A DNA stretch of 64,000 nt from JAEUJM01 sp044221555 (GCA_044221555.1 JBGAOY010000001.1:930001-994000); one strand, 5' to 3'; numbered from the stretch's first letter, positions 25,115-34,643 are shown. Notes: generated from the sequence alone by a model not told the origin. Numbers and translations: made by a program.

Positions 25115-26265
25115 ACGTCGCGTTCCTGACACCCGAGTACCCCCCATTGCCGTCGGGTGGGATCGGCACTGCGACACGCCAGCTGGCCCGCGGCCTCGTG
25201 GCCGCCGGCCACGGCGCGTGGGTGATCGCGCCCGGCCCCGGCGGCGCGATGGACGACCACGGTGTACGGGTGCGATTCCACGACATCGCCCACCCGAGAG
25301 GCATGGGGTGGCTGGTGGTGCGCCGCGCGCTCGCCGGCGAGATCCGGCGTCTGGCGGCCACCGACGGCCTCGACCTGGTCGTGGCCCCCGACTGGTTGGG
25401 CCTCTCCGCCGGCATGCGCACCGGGATCCCGATCGCGGTGGCCTGCAACGGCTCGGCCACCTACTTCGGGGCGGTCCTCCACGAGCCGGTGCGCCGGCAG
25501 GTCCGGGCCGCCGAACGCCTCGCCCTCCGGGGCGCAGACGCCGTCAGCGCCGTGAGCACGTTCACGGCGACCGAGACGCAGGCGCTCTTCGCGCTCGACC
25601 GCACGCCGACGGTCATCCACAACGGTGTCGACCTCGCGCGGTTCACCGACCACGACGCCCCACCGGAGCCGGGCGTGATCGTGCACCTCGGCACCCTGGT
25701 GCGCAAGAAGGGCACCCTCGACCTGACCGAGGCGTTCTCGGGCGTGGCCCACGCGCACCCGACCGCGCGGCTCGTCGTCGCCGGGCGCGATGCCCCCGAC
25801 CGGCTGACCGGCGCCCCGTCGACCTGGGACCTGGCCGCGGCCAGGCTCACCCCCCACGCCGCGACGCTGGTCGACCGGCTCGGCCCTGTCGACCACGACG
25901 AGGTGGCCACCGTGCTGCGGCGCGCCGCCCTCTGTCTGTTCCCGTCGCACGCGGAGGCCAACCCGGTGGCGTGGCTCGAGGCGATGGCCGCGGGCCGGCC
26001 CATCGTGGGGTACGCCCACCCGTGGGCCACCGAGATCGTGGAGCACGGGGTCACCGGCTGGCTGGTGCCTCCCGGCGACGTCACGGCCCTCACCCGGACG
26101 GTCGTCGAGTGCCTGGACGACCCCGAACGGCTCCGCACCGTCGGCCGCCGGGCCCGGGAGGAGGCCGAGCGCCGCTTCTCGGTCGACGTGCTGGTCGAGC
26201 GATCCCTCCGCTGGTACCGCGACGTGCTCGATCGGCTTGCCCGGAACGGGTCGTGCCCGCCGTGA
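25111..26265 (+). CDS. GT4 family glycosyltransferase
   Basis: The 384-residue protein begins MNVAFLTPEYPPLPSGGIGT, the classical GT4 N-terminal glycine loop. VIHNGVDLARF links the two Rossmann-like domains; GVIVHLGTLVRKKGTLDL and FPSHAEANPVAWLEAMAAG provide the donor-sugar site with the acidic motif shifted to EANPVAWLE. It transfers a sugar from a nucleotide donor with probable retention of configuration. ATG 25111 overlaps the previous stop (ATGA). Confidence 0.85.
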   Translation: MNVAFLTPEYPPLPSGGIGTATRQLARGLVAAGHGAWVIAPGPGGAMDDHGVRVRFHDIAHPRGMGWLVVRRALAGEIRRLAATDGLDLVVAPDWLGLSAGMRTGIPIAVACNGSATYFGAVLHEPVRRQVRAAERLALRGADAVSAVSTFTATETQALFALDRTPTVIHNGVDLARFTDHDAPPEPGVIVHLGTLVRKKGTLDLTEAFSGVAHAHPTARLVVAGRDAPDRLTGAPSTWDLAAARLTPHAATLVDRLGPVDHDEVATVLRRAALCLFPSHAEANPVAWLEAMAAGRPIVGYAHPWATEIVEHGVTGWLVPPGDVTALTRTVVECLDDPERLRTVGRRAREEAERRFSVDVLVERSLRWYRDVLDRLARNGSCPP

Positions 26266-27863
26266 CGGACCAGGGGCTCGTCGTGCTCCTCGTGGACCGC
26301 GACCGGGCCGTCGAGGCCCACCACCACCGTGACGAGGGGCGGACGGCGCCGGTCGGGGCACTGCCCGCCGGCGCAGTCGACGCACTGGGGGTGCTGGTTC
26401 GCCGCTTCCCCCACCATCGCGTGGCGTGGAGGGACCGGTCCTGTGAGCCCTCCCTGTCGCCGGTCGGGGGATGGGCCGACCTGCTCTGCCACGACCTCGA
26501 GATCCGCCACGGTGCCTTCCTGCACGGGGACGACCCGGGCCGGATGTCGGTGGGGGCGGCCGACTTCGTGTCGCCCTTCGTGATGCCCGCGCCGCACGAT
26601 CGACCGTACGGGACGTGGTTGCTGTCACCCCTGGCCGGCATCGCCGGCACGGACACGCTCCGACGGGCCTGGTCGCTTCCCGGCGGGCTGTCGTTCGCGT
26701 CCGCGCTGCTGGTGCTCGGGCACCGGGCCCTGCAGGGCGGCGCGCTGCTCTGGTCCGATCCGCGCCTCGCCCGGCCCGGCGCCGCGCCAGGGGCCCCTGC
26801 CCTGTCGGATCACGAGGCCGCCCTCGTCGTGCGTCACACCCTCGGACGCAAGTTCCTGCCGCTCTGGCTCGCGGCGCGGTCGGGCGATCACCGGTTCCCT
26901 GGCCTCGCGGCCGCACGGGCCGCCGCCCACCGGTCACCGGCACGGTTCCGTCCGGCGGCACCGCCCCCGCCCCCGCCGACCGATCAGCCGACCGACGTCG
27001 ACGTCGTCATCGCCACCATGGGCCGCCGCGCCATGCTGCACGACGTCCTGCACGACCTCGGCCGTCAGACCCTGCTGCCGCGACGGGTGTCGGTGGTCGA
27101 GCAGGTGGTCGAGCACCAGCCCGATCCCGGGCCCCTCGACGCCGGCGATCAGCCCTACGAGCTCCTCTACCAGCGCCTCTCCGAGCCCGGCGCCTGCCAG
27201 GCACGGAACGCCGCGCTGCAGCAGTGTCGCTCCCACTGGGTGCTGCTGGCCGACGACGACATGCGCTACCGCCCGGACTACCTGTCCTCACTGCTCGACG
27301 TCGCCTCGCGCCTACGGGTGGACGTCGTGGTCGCCGGGATGGCGATCGTGGCCGAGGGCGCCGACGTGGACCCCACGGACCACGCCGTGAAGGAGCCGTG
27401 GCCCCGCATGTGGTCGCACTTCGGCGCCGGCGCCGCGCTGGCCACCAGGGCACTCTTCGACGAGGTCGGAGGGTTCGACCGGCGACTGGAGGGTGGCTTC
27501 GGCGAGGACTACGAGTGGGGCGTGCGCGCCCGGCGGGGCGGGGCGATGGTGGTGCACGCCCCCGGCATCAGGGTCGCGCACCTGCGGGCATCCTCCGGCG
27601 GCTTCCGTTCGCCGCACCCACACCCGTGGCGGGAGGAGCCCGTCGCGCCGGTGCCCTCCCCCACGGTGGTCCTGTCGCGCCGGCTCTGGGAGACCCCCGC
27701 CATGCACCGCGGCTGGGTCGGCTACTACTGGGCCCGCCGCCTGCTGCGCGCCTGGCCCGCGGGACCCGTCACCATGGGTCGTCAGTGGCGGGCCGCGCAA
27801 CGGTGGGCCGACGTGCTCGAGCACTCGCAGGAACCCCAGAGGGCCACTGCCGTTGACCGCTGA
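26262..27863 (+). CDS. Two-part protein: unrecognised N-terminal half plus GT2 glycosyltransferase
   Basis: The 533-residue protein has about 225 N-terminal residues I do not recognise, with WADLLCHDLEIRHGAFLHGDD and DFVSPFVMPAPHDRPYGTWLLS, then a proline-rich linker (PAAPPPPPPTDQPTD). The C-terminal GT2 domain starts DVDVVIATMGRRAML and shows LSEPGACQARNAALQQC, VLLADDDMRYRPDYL (the DDD metal site) and GGFDRRLEGGFGEDYEW (the catalytic ED-type motif). The N-terminal part may be a degenerate second glycosyltransferase or an acceptor-binding domain. GTG 26262 overlaps the previous stop (GTGA). Confidence 0.7.
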   Translation: MTDQGLVVLLVDRDRAVEAHHHRDEGRTAPVGALPAGAVDALGVLVRRFPHHRVAWRDRSCEPSLSPVGGWADLLCHDLEIRHGAFLHGDDPGRMSVGAADFVSPFVMPAPHDRPYGTWLLSPLAGIAGTDTLRRAWSLPGGLSFASALLVLGHRALQGGALLWSDPRLARPGAAPGAPALSDHEAALVVRHTLGRKFLPLWLAARSGDHRFPGLAAARAAAHRSPARFRPAAPPPPPPTDQPTDVDVVIATMGRRAMLHDVLHDLGRQTLLPRRVSVVEQVVEHQPDPGPLDAGDQPYELLYQRLSEPGACQARNAALQQCRSHWVLLADDDMRYRPDYLSSLLDVASRLRVDVVVAGMAIVAEGADVDPTDHAVKEPWPRMWSHFGAGAALATRALFDEVGGFDRRLEGGFGEDYEWGVRARRGGAMVVHAPGIRVAHLRASSGGFRSPHPHPWREEPVAPVPSPTVVLSRRLWETPAMHRGWVGYYWARRLLRAWPAGPVTMGRQWRAAQRWADVLEHSQEPQRATAVDR

Positions 27864-28899
27864 GCGCCTCACCCTCGTCGTGTGCACCTACGGCCGCCCG
27901 GCCGCGATCGACCGGCTGCTCACCGCGCTCGAGGAGCAGTCCCGGCCGCCGGACGAGGTCCTCGTCGTGGACGCCTCCCCGGACGACGCGACCGCGGCGG
28001 TGGTGGCCGCCCACACAGACCGAGGCGCGGCGCACCTCCGCCACGTGGTGGTGCCGGATGGCGAGCGCGGCCTCACCCGCCAACGCAACCGCGGGGTCGC
28101 GCTGGCCACCGGCGGCCTCGTGGCGTTCCTGGACGACGACACGATCCCCGGTGCCGGCTACTTCGCCCAGGTCGAACGCTGCTTCGAGCGCCACCCCGAC
28201 GCCGCCGGCGTGGGCGGCGCCATCGAGGGGCCGACGTGGCGCCCGGCCGCACCGGGGAGCGCGACGCCACGGGGGTGGTACCGCTTCGACGGGTGGGAGC
28301 GGCGCGACGACCTCCGTTGGCGCCTCCGGCGGGCCCTGGGCCTGGCGCCCTCCGTGCCCCCGGGACAGCTCCCGCCGTCGGGCCACGGGCGTCCCGTGTC
28401 CTTCCTGCCCCCGTCCGGCGAGGACTACCCCGTCGAGTTCGTGATGGGCGGGGCGTCGACCTGGCGGAGCGACGTGTTCGCGGGCCACTCGTTCTCCCCG
28501 TACTTCGAGGGCTACGGCCTGTACGAGGACCTCGACTTCTGCATCGACGTGGCCCGTGAGCGCCCGCTCTTCCTGTGCACGTCCGCGACCCTCCGCCACG
28601 ACCACGACCCCGCGTCGCGCCCACCCGGCTACCGGTACGGCCGGATGGTGGTGGAGAACGGCTGGTACGTCTGGCGGCGGCGGTGGCCCTCGCCCCGACC
28701 CGCCGACCGGCTCCGGTGGTGGCTCACCACCCTGCTCCTGCTCGCAGCCCGTCTGGGCGGCGTGGCCGGGAGCGACTGGTCCGTCGCCGCGCAGGAGTCG
28801 TCGGGTCGTGTGGTCGGCCTGGTGATGACGGCCCCGTGTGAGCTCTCCACTCGGTACCGGCGGCGGCGGTACGGCCCGCACACCCGGTTGCGGCGATGA
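27853..28899 (+). CDS. GT2 family glycosyltransferase with C-terminal hydrophobic segment
   Basis: The 348-residue protein begins LTAERLTLVVCTYGRPAAID, a GT2 N-terminus, and shows RGLTRQRNRGVALATGG, VAFLDDDTIPGAGYF (the metal-binding DDD) and EGYGLYEDLDFCIDV. A hydrophobic stretch (LTTLLLLAARLGG) near residue 295 may anchor it. TTG 27853 overlaps the upstream gene by 11 bases and is the only start before the conserved N-terminus. It works on the cytoplasmic side of the membrane; donor unknown. Confidence 0.8.
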   Translation: MTAERLTLVVCTYGRPAAIDRLLTALEEQSRPPDEVLVVDASPDDATAAVVAAHTDRGAAHLRHVVVPDGERGLTRQRNRGVALATGGLVAFLDDDTIPGAGYFAQVERCFERHPDAAGVGGAIEGPTWRPAAPGSATPRGWYRFDGWERRDDLRWRLRRALGLAPSVPPGQLPPSGHGRPVSFLPPSGEDYPVEFVMGGASTWRSDVFAGHSFSPYFEGYGLYEDLDFCIDVARERPLFLCTSATLRHDHDPASRPPGYRYGRMVVENGWYVWRRRWPSPRPADRLRWWLTTLLLLAARLGGVAGSDWSVAAQESSGRVVGLVMTAPCELSTRYRRRRYGPHTRLRR

Positions 28900-31169
28900 G
28901 GGCGCCCCACACGCTGGCCATCGTGTCGGCGGCCACGCACCACGAGTGGGACGGTCGGCTCTGGTCGCACGCCCCCTATGTGCGCGAGATCAACCTGTGG
29001 GCCGAGCTGTTCCCGCGCGTCGTGATCGTGGGTCCTGTCGTCACCACCCGCCCGCCGGGCGACAGCGTTCCCTTCGCCGGGAGCAACGTCGAGCTCATGG
29101 GCGTGCCCCCCACGGGAGGTGATCGCATCGGCGCGAAGCTCCGCCAGCTGCTCCTCCTGCCCCTGTTGCTCTGGCGGGTGTGCGGCACCCTTCGCCGAGC
29201 CGACGCCGTGCACGTCCGGTGCCCCGGGAACATGGGACTGCTCGGCCTGTTGGCGGCGCCGGTGTTCAGCCGTCGGCTCGTGGCCAAGTACGCGGGTCAG
29301 TGGAACGGGTTTCCCGGCGAGAAGTGGACCGTGCGCCTGCAGCGGGCCCTGCTCCGCTCCCGATGGTGGCGCGGCCCGGTCACCGTGTACGGCGACTGGC
29401 CCGACCAACCGCCGAACGTGGTCCCCTTCTTCACCTCGGTGCTCACCGAGGACCAGATCGCCCGAGCGACCGTCGGTGCCGAGCGTCGGCGTACCGAGAA
29501 CGCGCTCCGAGTGCTCTTCGTCGGCCGTCTGAGCGGGCCCAAGAACGTGGCCACGGTGCTCCGCGCCGTGGCCGAGGTGCGCGCGGCCGACGTCGACGTG
29601 CGCTGCACCATCGTCGGCGGCGGCGGCGAGCGCGAGAACCTCGAGCAGCTGGCCGAGGAACAGGGCATCGCCGAGATCGTGGAGTTCGCCGGTGCCGTGG
29701 ACGTCGACGACGTCCTCCGGCACTACCGGGAGGCCGACACGCTGGTCCTGGTCTCCGAGTCCGAGGGATGGCCCAAGGCCATCGCCGAGGCGATGACCTT
29801 CGGCCTGGTCTGCATCGGCTCGGACCGCGGCATGGTGCCGCAGATGCTCGGCGACGGCCGCGGGCTGGTGGTGCCCCCGGGCGACGCCGAGGCCCTCACC
29901 CGTGCGCTGTGTGACGTCGCCCGCCACCCCGCCGCCTCCGACGAGATGGGACGCCGGGCGGCGGCCTGGGGCCGTCGCCACTCCCTCGAGGGGCTCCAGG
30001 CCGCCATCGCGGCGCTGCTGTCAGAACGGTGGGGCGTGCCGATCGGCACGGCGCGCGCCCGAGTCCCCGTGCTCCACGTGACCGACGCGCTCGCCGCCGG
30101 CGGCGCGGAGCGGATGGCGGTCAACCTGGTCAACCACCTGTCCCGGGACCGGTACGCCCCGCACCTGTGCGCCACGCGCACCGAGGGGGTGCTCGCCGCC
30201 GAGGTGCACCCGGACGTCGGTCGCCTCACGCTCCACCGCACGATCCGGCTCCGCGATCCTGCGGCGCTCATCCGCCTCGTGCGCTACCTGCGGGACGAGT
30301 CCATCGAGATCATCCACGCCCACGGCACGTCGCTGTTCATCGCGGCTGCCGCGACGCCCTTCGCGAGGGGCACCCGGCTGGTCTGGCACGACCACCTCGG
30401 CGCCAGCATGACCTCGCGCCAACGTCAGCGCCGGCTGTACCGGTGGGCGGCCCGTCGCGCCGACCACATCATCACGGTCAGCCACCTGCTCGCCGACTGG
30501 GCCGGCGCCGAGCTCGGCTTCCCCGCCGACCGCGTGACGACGATCGCCAACTTCGTCCTGCCGGAGAACGGCACCACCGCCGCCGGCCCGGCGCTCGAGC
30601 TCCCTGGCGTCGCCGGCCGGCGGGTGGCGTGCGTCGCCAACCTGCGCCGCCAGAAGGACCACCTCATGCTGCTCCGGGCCATGGCCAGGGTGGTCGAGGC
30701 CGTGCCCGACGCCCACGTGCTGTTCCTGGGGGCGCCGGTCGACCCGGCCGTCGAGCGCTCGATCGTGGACAGCATCGCCGCCCTCGGCCTCGAGGATGCC
30801 GTCTCGCTCCTCGGCGCGCGCCCCGATGTCGCCCAGGTGCTGAGCCAGTGCGACCTCGGTGTCCTCTCCTCACAGTCCGAGGGCTTCCCGCTGGCGCTGC
30901 TGGAGTACGGCATGGCCGCGCTGGCGGTCGTGGCCACGGACGTGGGCGAGTGCGACGAGATCCTCGACCATGGCCGCGCCGGTCGGGTGGTGGCGGCCGG
31001 CGACGACGAGGCCATGGCCGGCGCCATGATCGAACTGCTCTCGTCGCCCACCCTGGCCGCGACGCTCGGGGCGCGACTGCACGGACGGGTCGAGGAGCGG
31101 TACAGCGCGGACGCCGTCGTCGCCGAGGTGGAGGCGATCTACGAGGCCGTCCTGGCGGCGAGGCGATGA
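28896..31169 (+). CDS. Fused double GT4 glycosyltransferase
   Basis: At 757 residues this is twice the normal GT4 length. The first enzyme (about 1-370) has LRVLFVGRLSGPKNVATVL and ESEGWPKAIAEAMTFG; the second (about 385-757) begins VPVLHVTDALAAGGAERMAV and has ACVANLRRQKDHLMLLRAM and SQSEGFPLALLEYGMAALAV. Both donor sites look intact, so one polypeptide could add two sugars in sequence. ATG 28896 overlaps the previous stop (ATGA), and the end overlaps the next gene the same way. No frameshift or stop separates the halves. Confidence 0.85.
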   Translation: MRAPHTLAIVSAATHHEWDGRLWSHAPYVREINLWAELFPRVVIVGPVVTTRPPGDSVPFAGSNVELMGVPPTGGDRIGAKLRQLLLLPLLLWRVCGTLRRADAVHVRCPGNMGLLGLLAAPVFSRRLVAKYAGQWNGFPGEKWTVRLQRALLRSRWWRGPVTVYGDWPDQPPNVVPFFTSVLTEDQIARATVGAERRRTENALRVLFVGRLSGPKNVATVLRAVAEVRAADVDVRCTIVGGGGERENLEQLAEEQGIAEIVEFAGAVDVDDVLRHYREADTLVLVSESEGWPKAIAEAMTFGLVCIGSDRGMVPQMLGDGRGLVVPPGDAEALTRALCDVARHPAASDEMGRRAAAWGRRHSLEGLQAAIAALLSERWGVPIGTARARVPVLHVTDALAAGGAERMAVNLVNHLSRDRYAPHLCATRTEGVLAAEVHPDVGRLTLHRTIRLRDPAALIRLVRYLRDESIEIIHAHGTSLFIAAAATPFARGTRLVWHDHLGASMTSRQRQRRLYRWAARRADHIITVSHLLADWAGAELGFPADRVTTIANFVLPENGTTAAGPALELPGVAGRRVACVANLRRQKDHLMLLRAMARVVEAVPDAHVLFLGAPVDPAVERSIVDSIAALGLEDAVSLLGARPDVAQVLSQCDLGVLSSQSEGFPLALLEYGMAALAVVATDVGECDEILDHGRAGRVVAAGDDEAMAGAMIELLSSPTLAATLGARLHGRVEERYSADAVVAEVEAIYEAVLAARR

Positions 31170-32275
31170 GCGATGAGCCGCCGGCGCGCGACGTCCGCGT
31201 CGGCGTCGTCGGACCGCTGCTCGGGCACCACCCCGGCTGGGTGGTCAGCCAGGGCGAGCGCTTGGCCGAGCGGCTCGCGGCCGACGGCCTCGACGTGCGG
31301 ACCACCTCCGGTCGCATCGGACGCGTCGCCCGGGCGATCGACACGGCACGGTCGGTCCACGGGTGGTCCGGCAGGGTGGACGTCGTGGTGGTGATGGTGT
31401 TCAGCGGCCCCGCCTTCGCCATCACGAGCCTCGCGTGCGGCACCGCGGCGGCGGTGCGCCTGCCCGTCGTCCTCTGGCTCCACGGCGGCAACCTGCCCGG
31501 CTTCGCCCGGCGCCATCCCCGCTGGGTGGGCGCCGTGCTCGGACGGGCTCGGGCGATCGTCGCTCCCTCGGCGTACCTGGCCCGCGCGGTGCGCACCGGC
31601 ACCGGCACCGACCGCGGCACCGACCGAGCCACCGAGACCGGCGGCGCCGCCGAGACCGGCCGGGCGGTCACGGTCATCCCCAACCTCCTGGACACGACCG
31701 TCGCCCCGTTCGCGTCCCGGGCGCCCCTGCGACCCCGCCTGCTGTGGATGCGGACGTTCCACCCCCTGTACCGGCCCGAATGGGCGGTCGAGACGCTGGG
31801 CCGGCTGCTCGAACGGTTCCCCGACGCCACCCTGACGATGGCCGGCCAGGATCGCGGTGAGCTGGCGGCGGTGCGCGCCGCCGTCGCCGCGGCGGGGCTC
31901 ACCGACCGGGTCCGCTTCGCGGGATTCCTCGACGCCGAGGGCAAGGAACGGGCCTTCGCCGACCACGACGTCTTCGTGAACACCACCGCCACGGACAACG
32001 CGCCGGTCAGCCTGCTCGAGGCGGCCGCCCACGGCCTCCCGATCGTGTCGACCGCGGTGGGCGGCATCGCCGACCTGTTCCCGGACCGGGTGGCGGCGGT
32101 GCTGGCCGACGACCCGCGGGGGCTGGCCGACGGCGTGTCCCGGCTGCTCACCGACAGCGACCTGGCCACGTCGGTCTCGGCGGCGGCCCACGAGCGCGCC
32201 CGGGAGTGCACCTGGGAGCACGTGGGCCCCCAGTGGCACCGGCTGCTGTCCGGGATCGTGCGGGAGCGGCCGTGA
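31166..32275 (+). CDS. GT4 family glycosyltransferase with low-complexity insert
   Basis: The 369-residue protein has VGVVGPLLGHHPGWVVSQGE at the N-terminus, a LPVVLWLHGGNLPGF segment and a second domain with DVFVNTTATDNAPVSLLEAAAHG, the donor-binding motif. Between the two domains, residues about 146-168 form a Thr/Gly/Glu-rich insert (TGTGTDRGTDRATETGG) encoded by irregular GC-rich repeats, probably a flexible linker. It is the seventh gene of the exporter operon. Confidence 0.8.
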   Translation: MSDEPPARDVRVGVVGPLLGHHPGWVVSQGERLAERLAADGLDVRTTSGRIGRVARAIDTARSVHGWSGRVDVVVVMVFSGPAFAITSLACGTAAAVRLPVVLWLHGGNLPGFARRHPRWVGAVLGRARAIVAPSAYLARAVRTGTGTDRGTDRATETGGAAETGRAVTVIPNLLDTTVAPFASRAPLRPRLLWMRTFHPLYRPEWAVETLGRLLERFPDATLTMAGQDRGELAAVRAAVAAAGLTDRVRFAGFLDAEGKERAFADHDVFVNTTATDNAPVSLLEAAAHGLPIVSTAVGGIADLFPDRVAAVLADDPRGLADGVSRLLTDSDLATSVSAAAHERARECTWEHVGPQWHRLLSGIVRERP

Positions 32276-33285
32276 CCGAAGACCCCAGGATCAGCGTGAT
32301 CATGCCCGTGCGGAACGAGGGCCCGTTCATGGCCGCCGCCCTCCGCTCGGTGCTCACCCAGGACTACCCCGCCGACCTCGTCGAGGTGCTCGTCGTCGAC
32401 GGCTGCTCGACGGACCGCACCCGCGACGTCGTCCGGGAGGCCGCCGACGACCGCGTCCGGATCCTCGACAACCCCGCCGGCATCGTGCCGACCGCGCTGA
32501 ACATCGGCCTCGCCGCCGCGACCGGCGCGGTGATCGTCCGGGTCGACGGCCACTGCACCCTTCCCGACGGGTACCTCCGGGCCTGTGTGGGGCTGCTGGC
32601 GACGACGGGCGCCGACTGCGTGGGTGGGGTGATCGTCACCCAGGGCCGCACGACCGTCGCTCGGGCGATCGCCACCGCCCAGAGCTCGCCGTTCGGGGTC
32701 GGCAACGCCGCCTTCCGGACCGGCCGGGCGGCGCCGGGCCCGGTGGACACCCTCGCCTTCGGCGCGTACCGGCGCGAGGTGTTCGACCGGCTGGGTGGCT
32801 TCGACGAGGAGCTCGTGCGCAACCAGGACGACGAGTTCAACCTCCGCGTCACCCGATCGGGCGGCACGATCTGGCTCGACCCGACGCTGCGATCGACCTA
32901 CGCCAGCCGGGCCACGCTGGCCGGGCTGTGGCGCCAGTACCGCGGCTACGGCATGTACAAGGTCCGGGTGGCCCAGAAGCACGGGCGCGTCCCGTCGGCT
33001 CGCAGCGTCGTGCCCGCGCTGTTCGTGCTGGCGGTGCTGGGGGGCGCCGGCGTGTCCCTGGTCACCCGGCACCGACGAGCGGTGCTCGCCGTGCTGGTCC
33101 CCTACGCGGCGGCGAACGGGGCGGTGAGCCTGGCCGCCGCCAAGGACGACCCGCCGACCCTGCCGATCGTGCCCGTGGCCTTCGCCTGCCTGCACCTCGC
33201 GTACGGCGTCGGCACCCTCACCGGTCTCTGGCGGTGGCGGCACCAGTTCCGCGCCGGACCGCCGGAGGTCACCCGACCAGCGTGA
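32272..33285 (+). CDS. GT2 glycosyltransferase, ExoA-like, with C-terminal membrane segments
   Basis: The 337-residue protein begins VTEDPRISVIMPVRNEGPFM and shows VLVVDGCSTDRTRDVV, GAVIVRVDGHCTLPDGYL (metal site) and VRNQDDEFNLRVTRSGG (catalytic region) followed by the WRQYRGYGMYK segment. These match ExoA-type enzymes that extend lipid-linked exopolysaccharide units. Three hydrophobic segments near the C-terminus (from about VVPALFVLAVLGG) anchor it. It ends the exporter operon and its last 17 bases overlap the convergent gene. Confidence 0.83.
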   Translation: MTEDPRISVIMPVRNEGPFMAAALRSVLTQDYPADLVEVLVVDGCSTDRTRDVVREAADDRVRILDNPAGIVPTALNIGLAAATGAVIVRVDGHCTLPDGYLRACVGLLATTGADCVGGVIVTQGRTTVARAIATAQSSPFGVGNAAFRTGRAAPGPVDTLAFGAYRREVFDRLGGFDEELVRNQDDEFNLRVTRSGGTIWLDPTLRSTYASRATLAGLWRQYRGYGMYKVRVAQKHGRVPSARSVVPALFVLAVLGGAGVSLVTRHRRAVLAVLVPYAAANGAVSLAAAKDDPPTLPIVPVAFACLHLAYGVGTLTGLWRWRHQFRAGPPEVTRPA

Positions 33286-34639
33286 TGACCGGCCGGAACT
33301 TGCCGTTGGGCCCCCGCTCGATCGTCGTCCGGGTCTCCACCTCGACGTGGACGTCGCCGAGGCGGTCCCGCAGACGACGAACGATGGTGCCGGCGACCAC
33401 CGGGCCGTAGCCGTCGGCCGGCACGACCAGCACCCGCACGAGGTCGATGCGCTCCTGGACGACCTGGGCCTCCACCACCGGGAGCCCGTAGAACACCGGG
33501 TTGTTCCAGAACTGGCGGCCACCGGCGGGCGTGACCAGCATGTCCTGGGCGCGCCCCTCGATGGGCGGGAGCACGGGCAACGTGCGTCCGCACGGGCAGT
33601 CGACCCCGTCGAGGGGCAGCCGCCCGCGGTCGCCGATGTCGTAGCGGACCAACGGCATCGTCGTGTTCACCAGCCCGGTCAGCAACAACCGGCCCGACTC
33701 CCCCGGGCCCACGGGCTCGTCCTGGTCGTCGACCACCTCGACCACCCCTGCGTCACTCATGAGGTGGAGCCGGCCCGCCTCGCACTCGCTCGCCGCGCCG
33801 GCCATCTCGGCCATCCCGTAGGTCTCACGGACGGGGCACCCGAAGTAGGCCTCGATCAGCTCCCGCTGCCCGGGTGTGACCGGCTCGGCGTTGACGAGGA
33901 CCACGCGGGGGCCGTGGGCCCGCTCGCCCGCGTCGAGCCCCACCTTGGCCAGGTGGGCGGCCGCCGACGAGTACACCACCAGGTGGGTCGGCGCGTACCG
34001 GCGCAGGATGGCGGCGTAGTCGGCGGCAGTGGAGGGCGACAGGTTGTGCGACGACAGGTACAGCTGGCCCAGGGTCGGGTTCCAGACCCAGTACGGCGGC
34101 CGAGAGCGCCGGGGCCGGGCGATCATCTGGCCGCCGAGGATGGCCCAGCGGTCGTGGCGGCTGACACCGTGCCACCGGCGGTTCCGTGCCTCCAACAAGG
34201 CGAACCACAGGCGCAGTGCCTCGCGGGACGAGTGGACCTGCAACGGTGTGCCGCTCGTCCCGCTGGTCTGGTCGACGAACCGCCGCCGGGGGGCATCGTC
34301 GGCGATGTACGCCTGCGGCTCGGCCCGCACCGCCGCCTTGGCCAGGACCGGCCAGGAGGCGAGCACGCCGGGGTCGTGATCGGGGTGATGGGCGAACCAG
34401 GCGCGATAGGGCGCCACGGTGGCGGCGGCATGGCGGAGCATCGTCGTCAACTGCTCCTGTTGCCACGAGCGCCACCGCGCCTCGGGCCACTGATCGCGCT
34501 CGAGCGCCGCCTGCACGAGCGGCTCGCTGTCGCGGCCGTACCGCCAGGCCCTCAGGCGCGCGCCCCGCAGGCTCGCGGCAACGACCTTGCCCGGATAGGG
34601 CAGGCGCAGGTACCACTTGAGCGATCGGTCGACGGCCAA
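33269..34639 (-). CDS. PaaK/CapK-like adenylate-forming protein
   Basis: The 456-residue protein belongs to the phenylacetate-CoA ligase-like family, whose CapK branch is found in capsule loci. The adenylate-binding loop is FVDQTSGTSGTPLQVHSS, followed by ETYGMAEMAGAAS, SGRLLLTGLVNTTMPLVRYDIGD and a C-terminal lid with GPNGKFRP. It activates a carboxylic acid with ATP, perhaps for acylation of the glycan. TTG 34639 lies five bases after the upstream stop and no better start exists. Substrate and carrier are unknown. Confidence 0.78.
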   Translation of the reverse strand: MAVDRSLKWYLRLPYPGKVVAASLRGARLRAWRYGRDSEPLVQAALERDQWPEARWRSWQQEQLTTMLRHAAATVAPYRAWFAHHPDHDPGVLASWPVLAKAAVRAEPQAYIADDAPRRRFVDQTSGTSGTPLQVHSSREALRLWFALLEARNRRWHGVSRHDRWAILGGQMIARPRRSRPPYWVWNPTLGQLYLSSHNLSPSTAADYAAILRRYAPTHLVVYSSAAAHLAKVGLDAGERAHGPRVVLVNAEPVTPGQRELIEAYFGCPVRETYGMAEMAGAASECEAGRLHLMSDAGVVEVVDDQDEPVGPGESGRLLLTGLVNTTMPLVRYDIGDRGRLPLDGVDCPCGRTLPVLPPIEGRAQDMLVTPAGGRQFWNNPVFYGLPVVEAQVVQERIDLVRVLVVPADGYGPVVAGTIVRRLRDRLGDVHVEVETRTTIERGPNGKFRPVITLVG

Positions 34640-34643
34640 CGGG

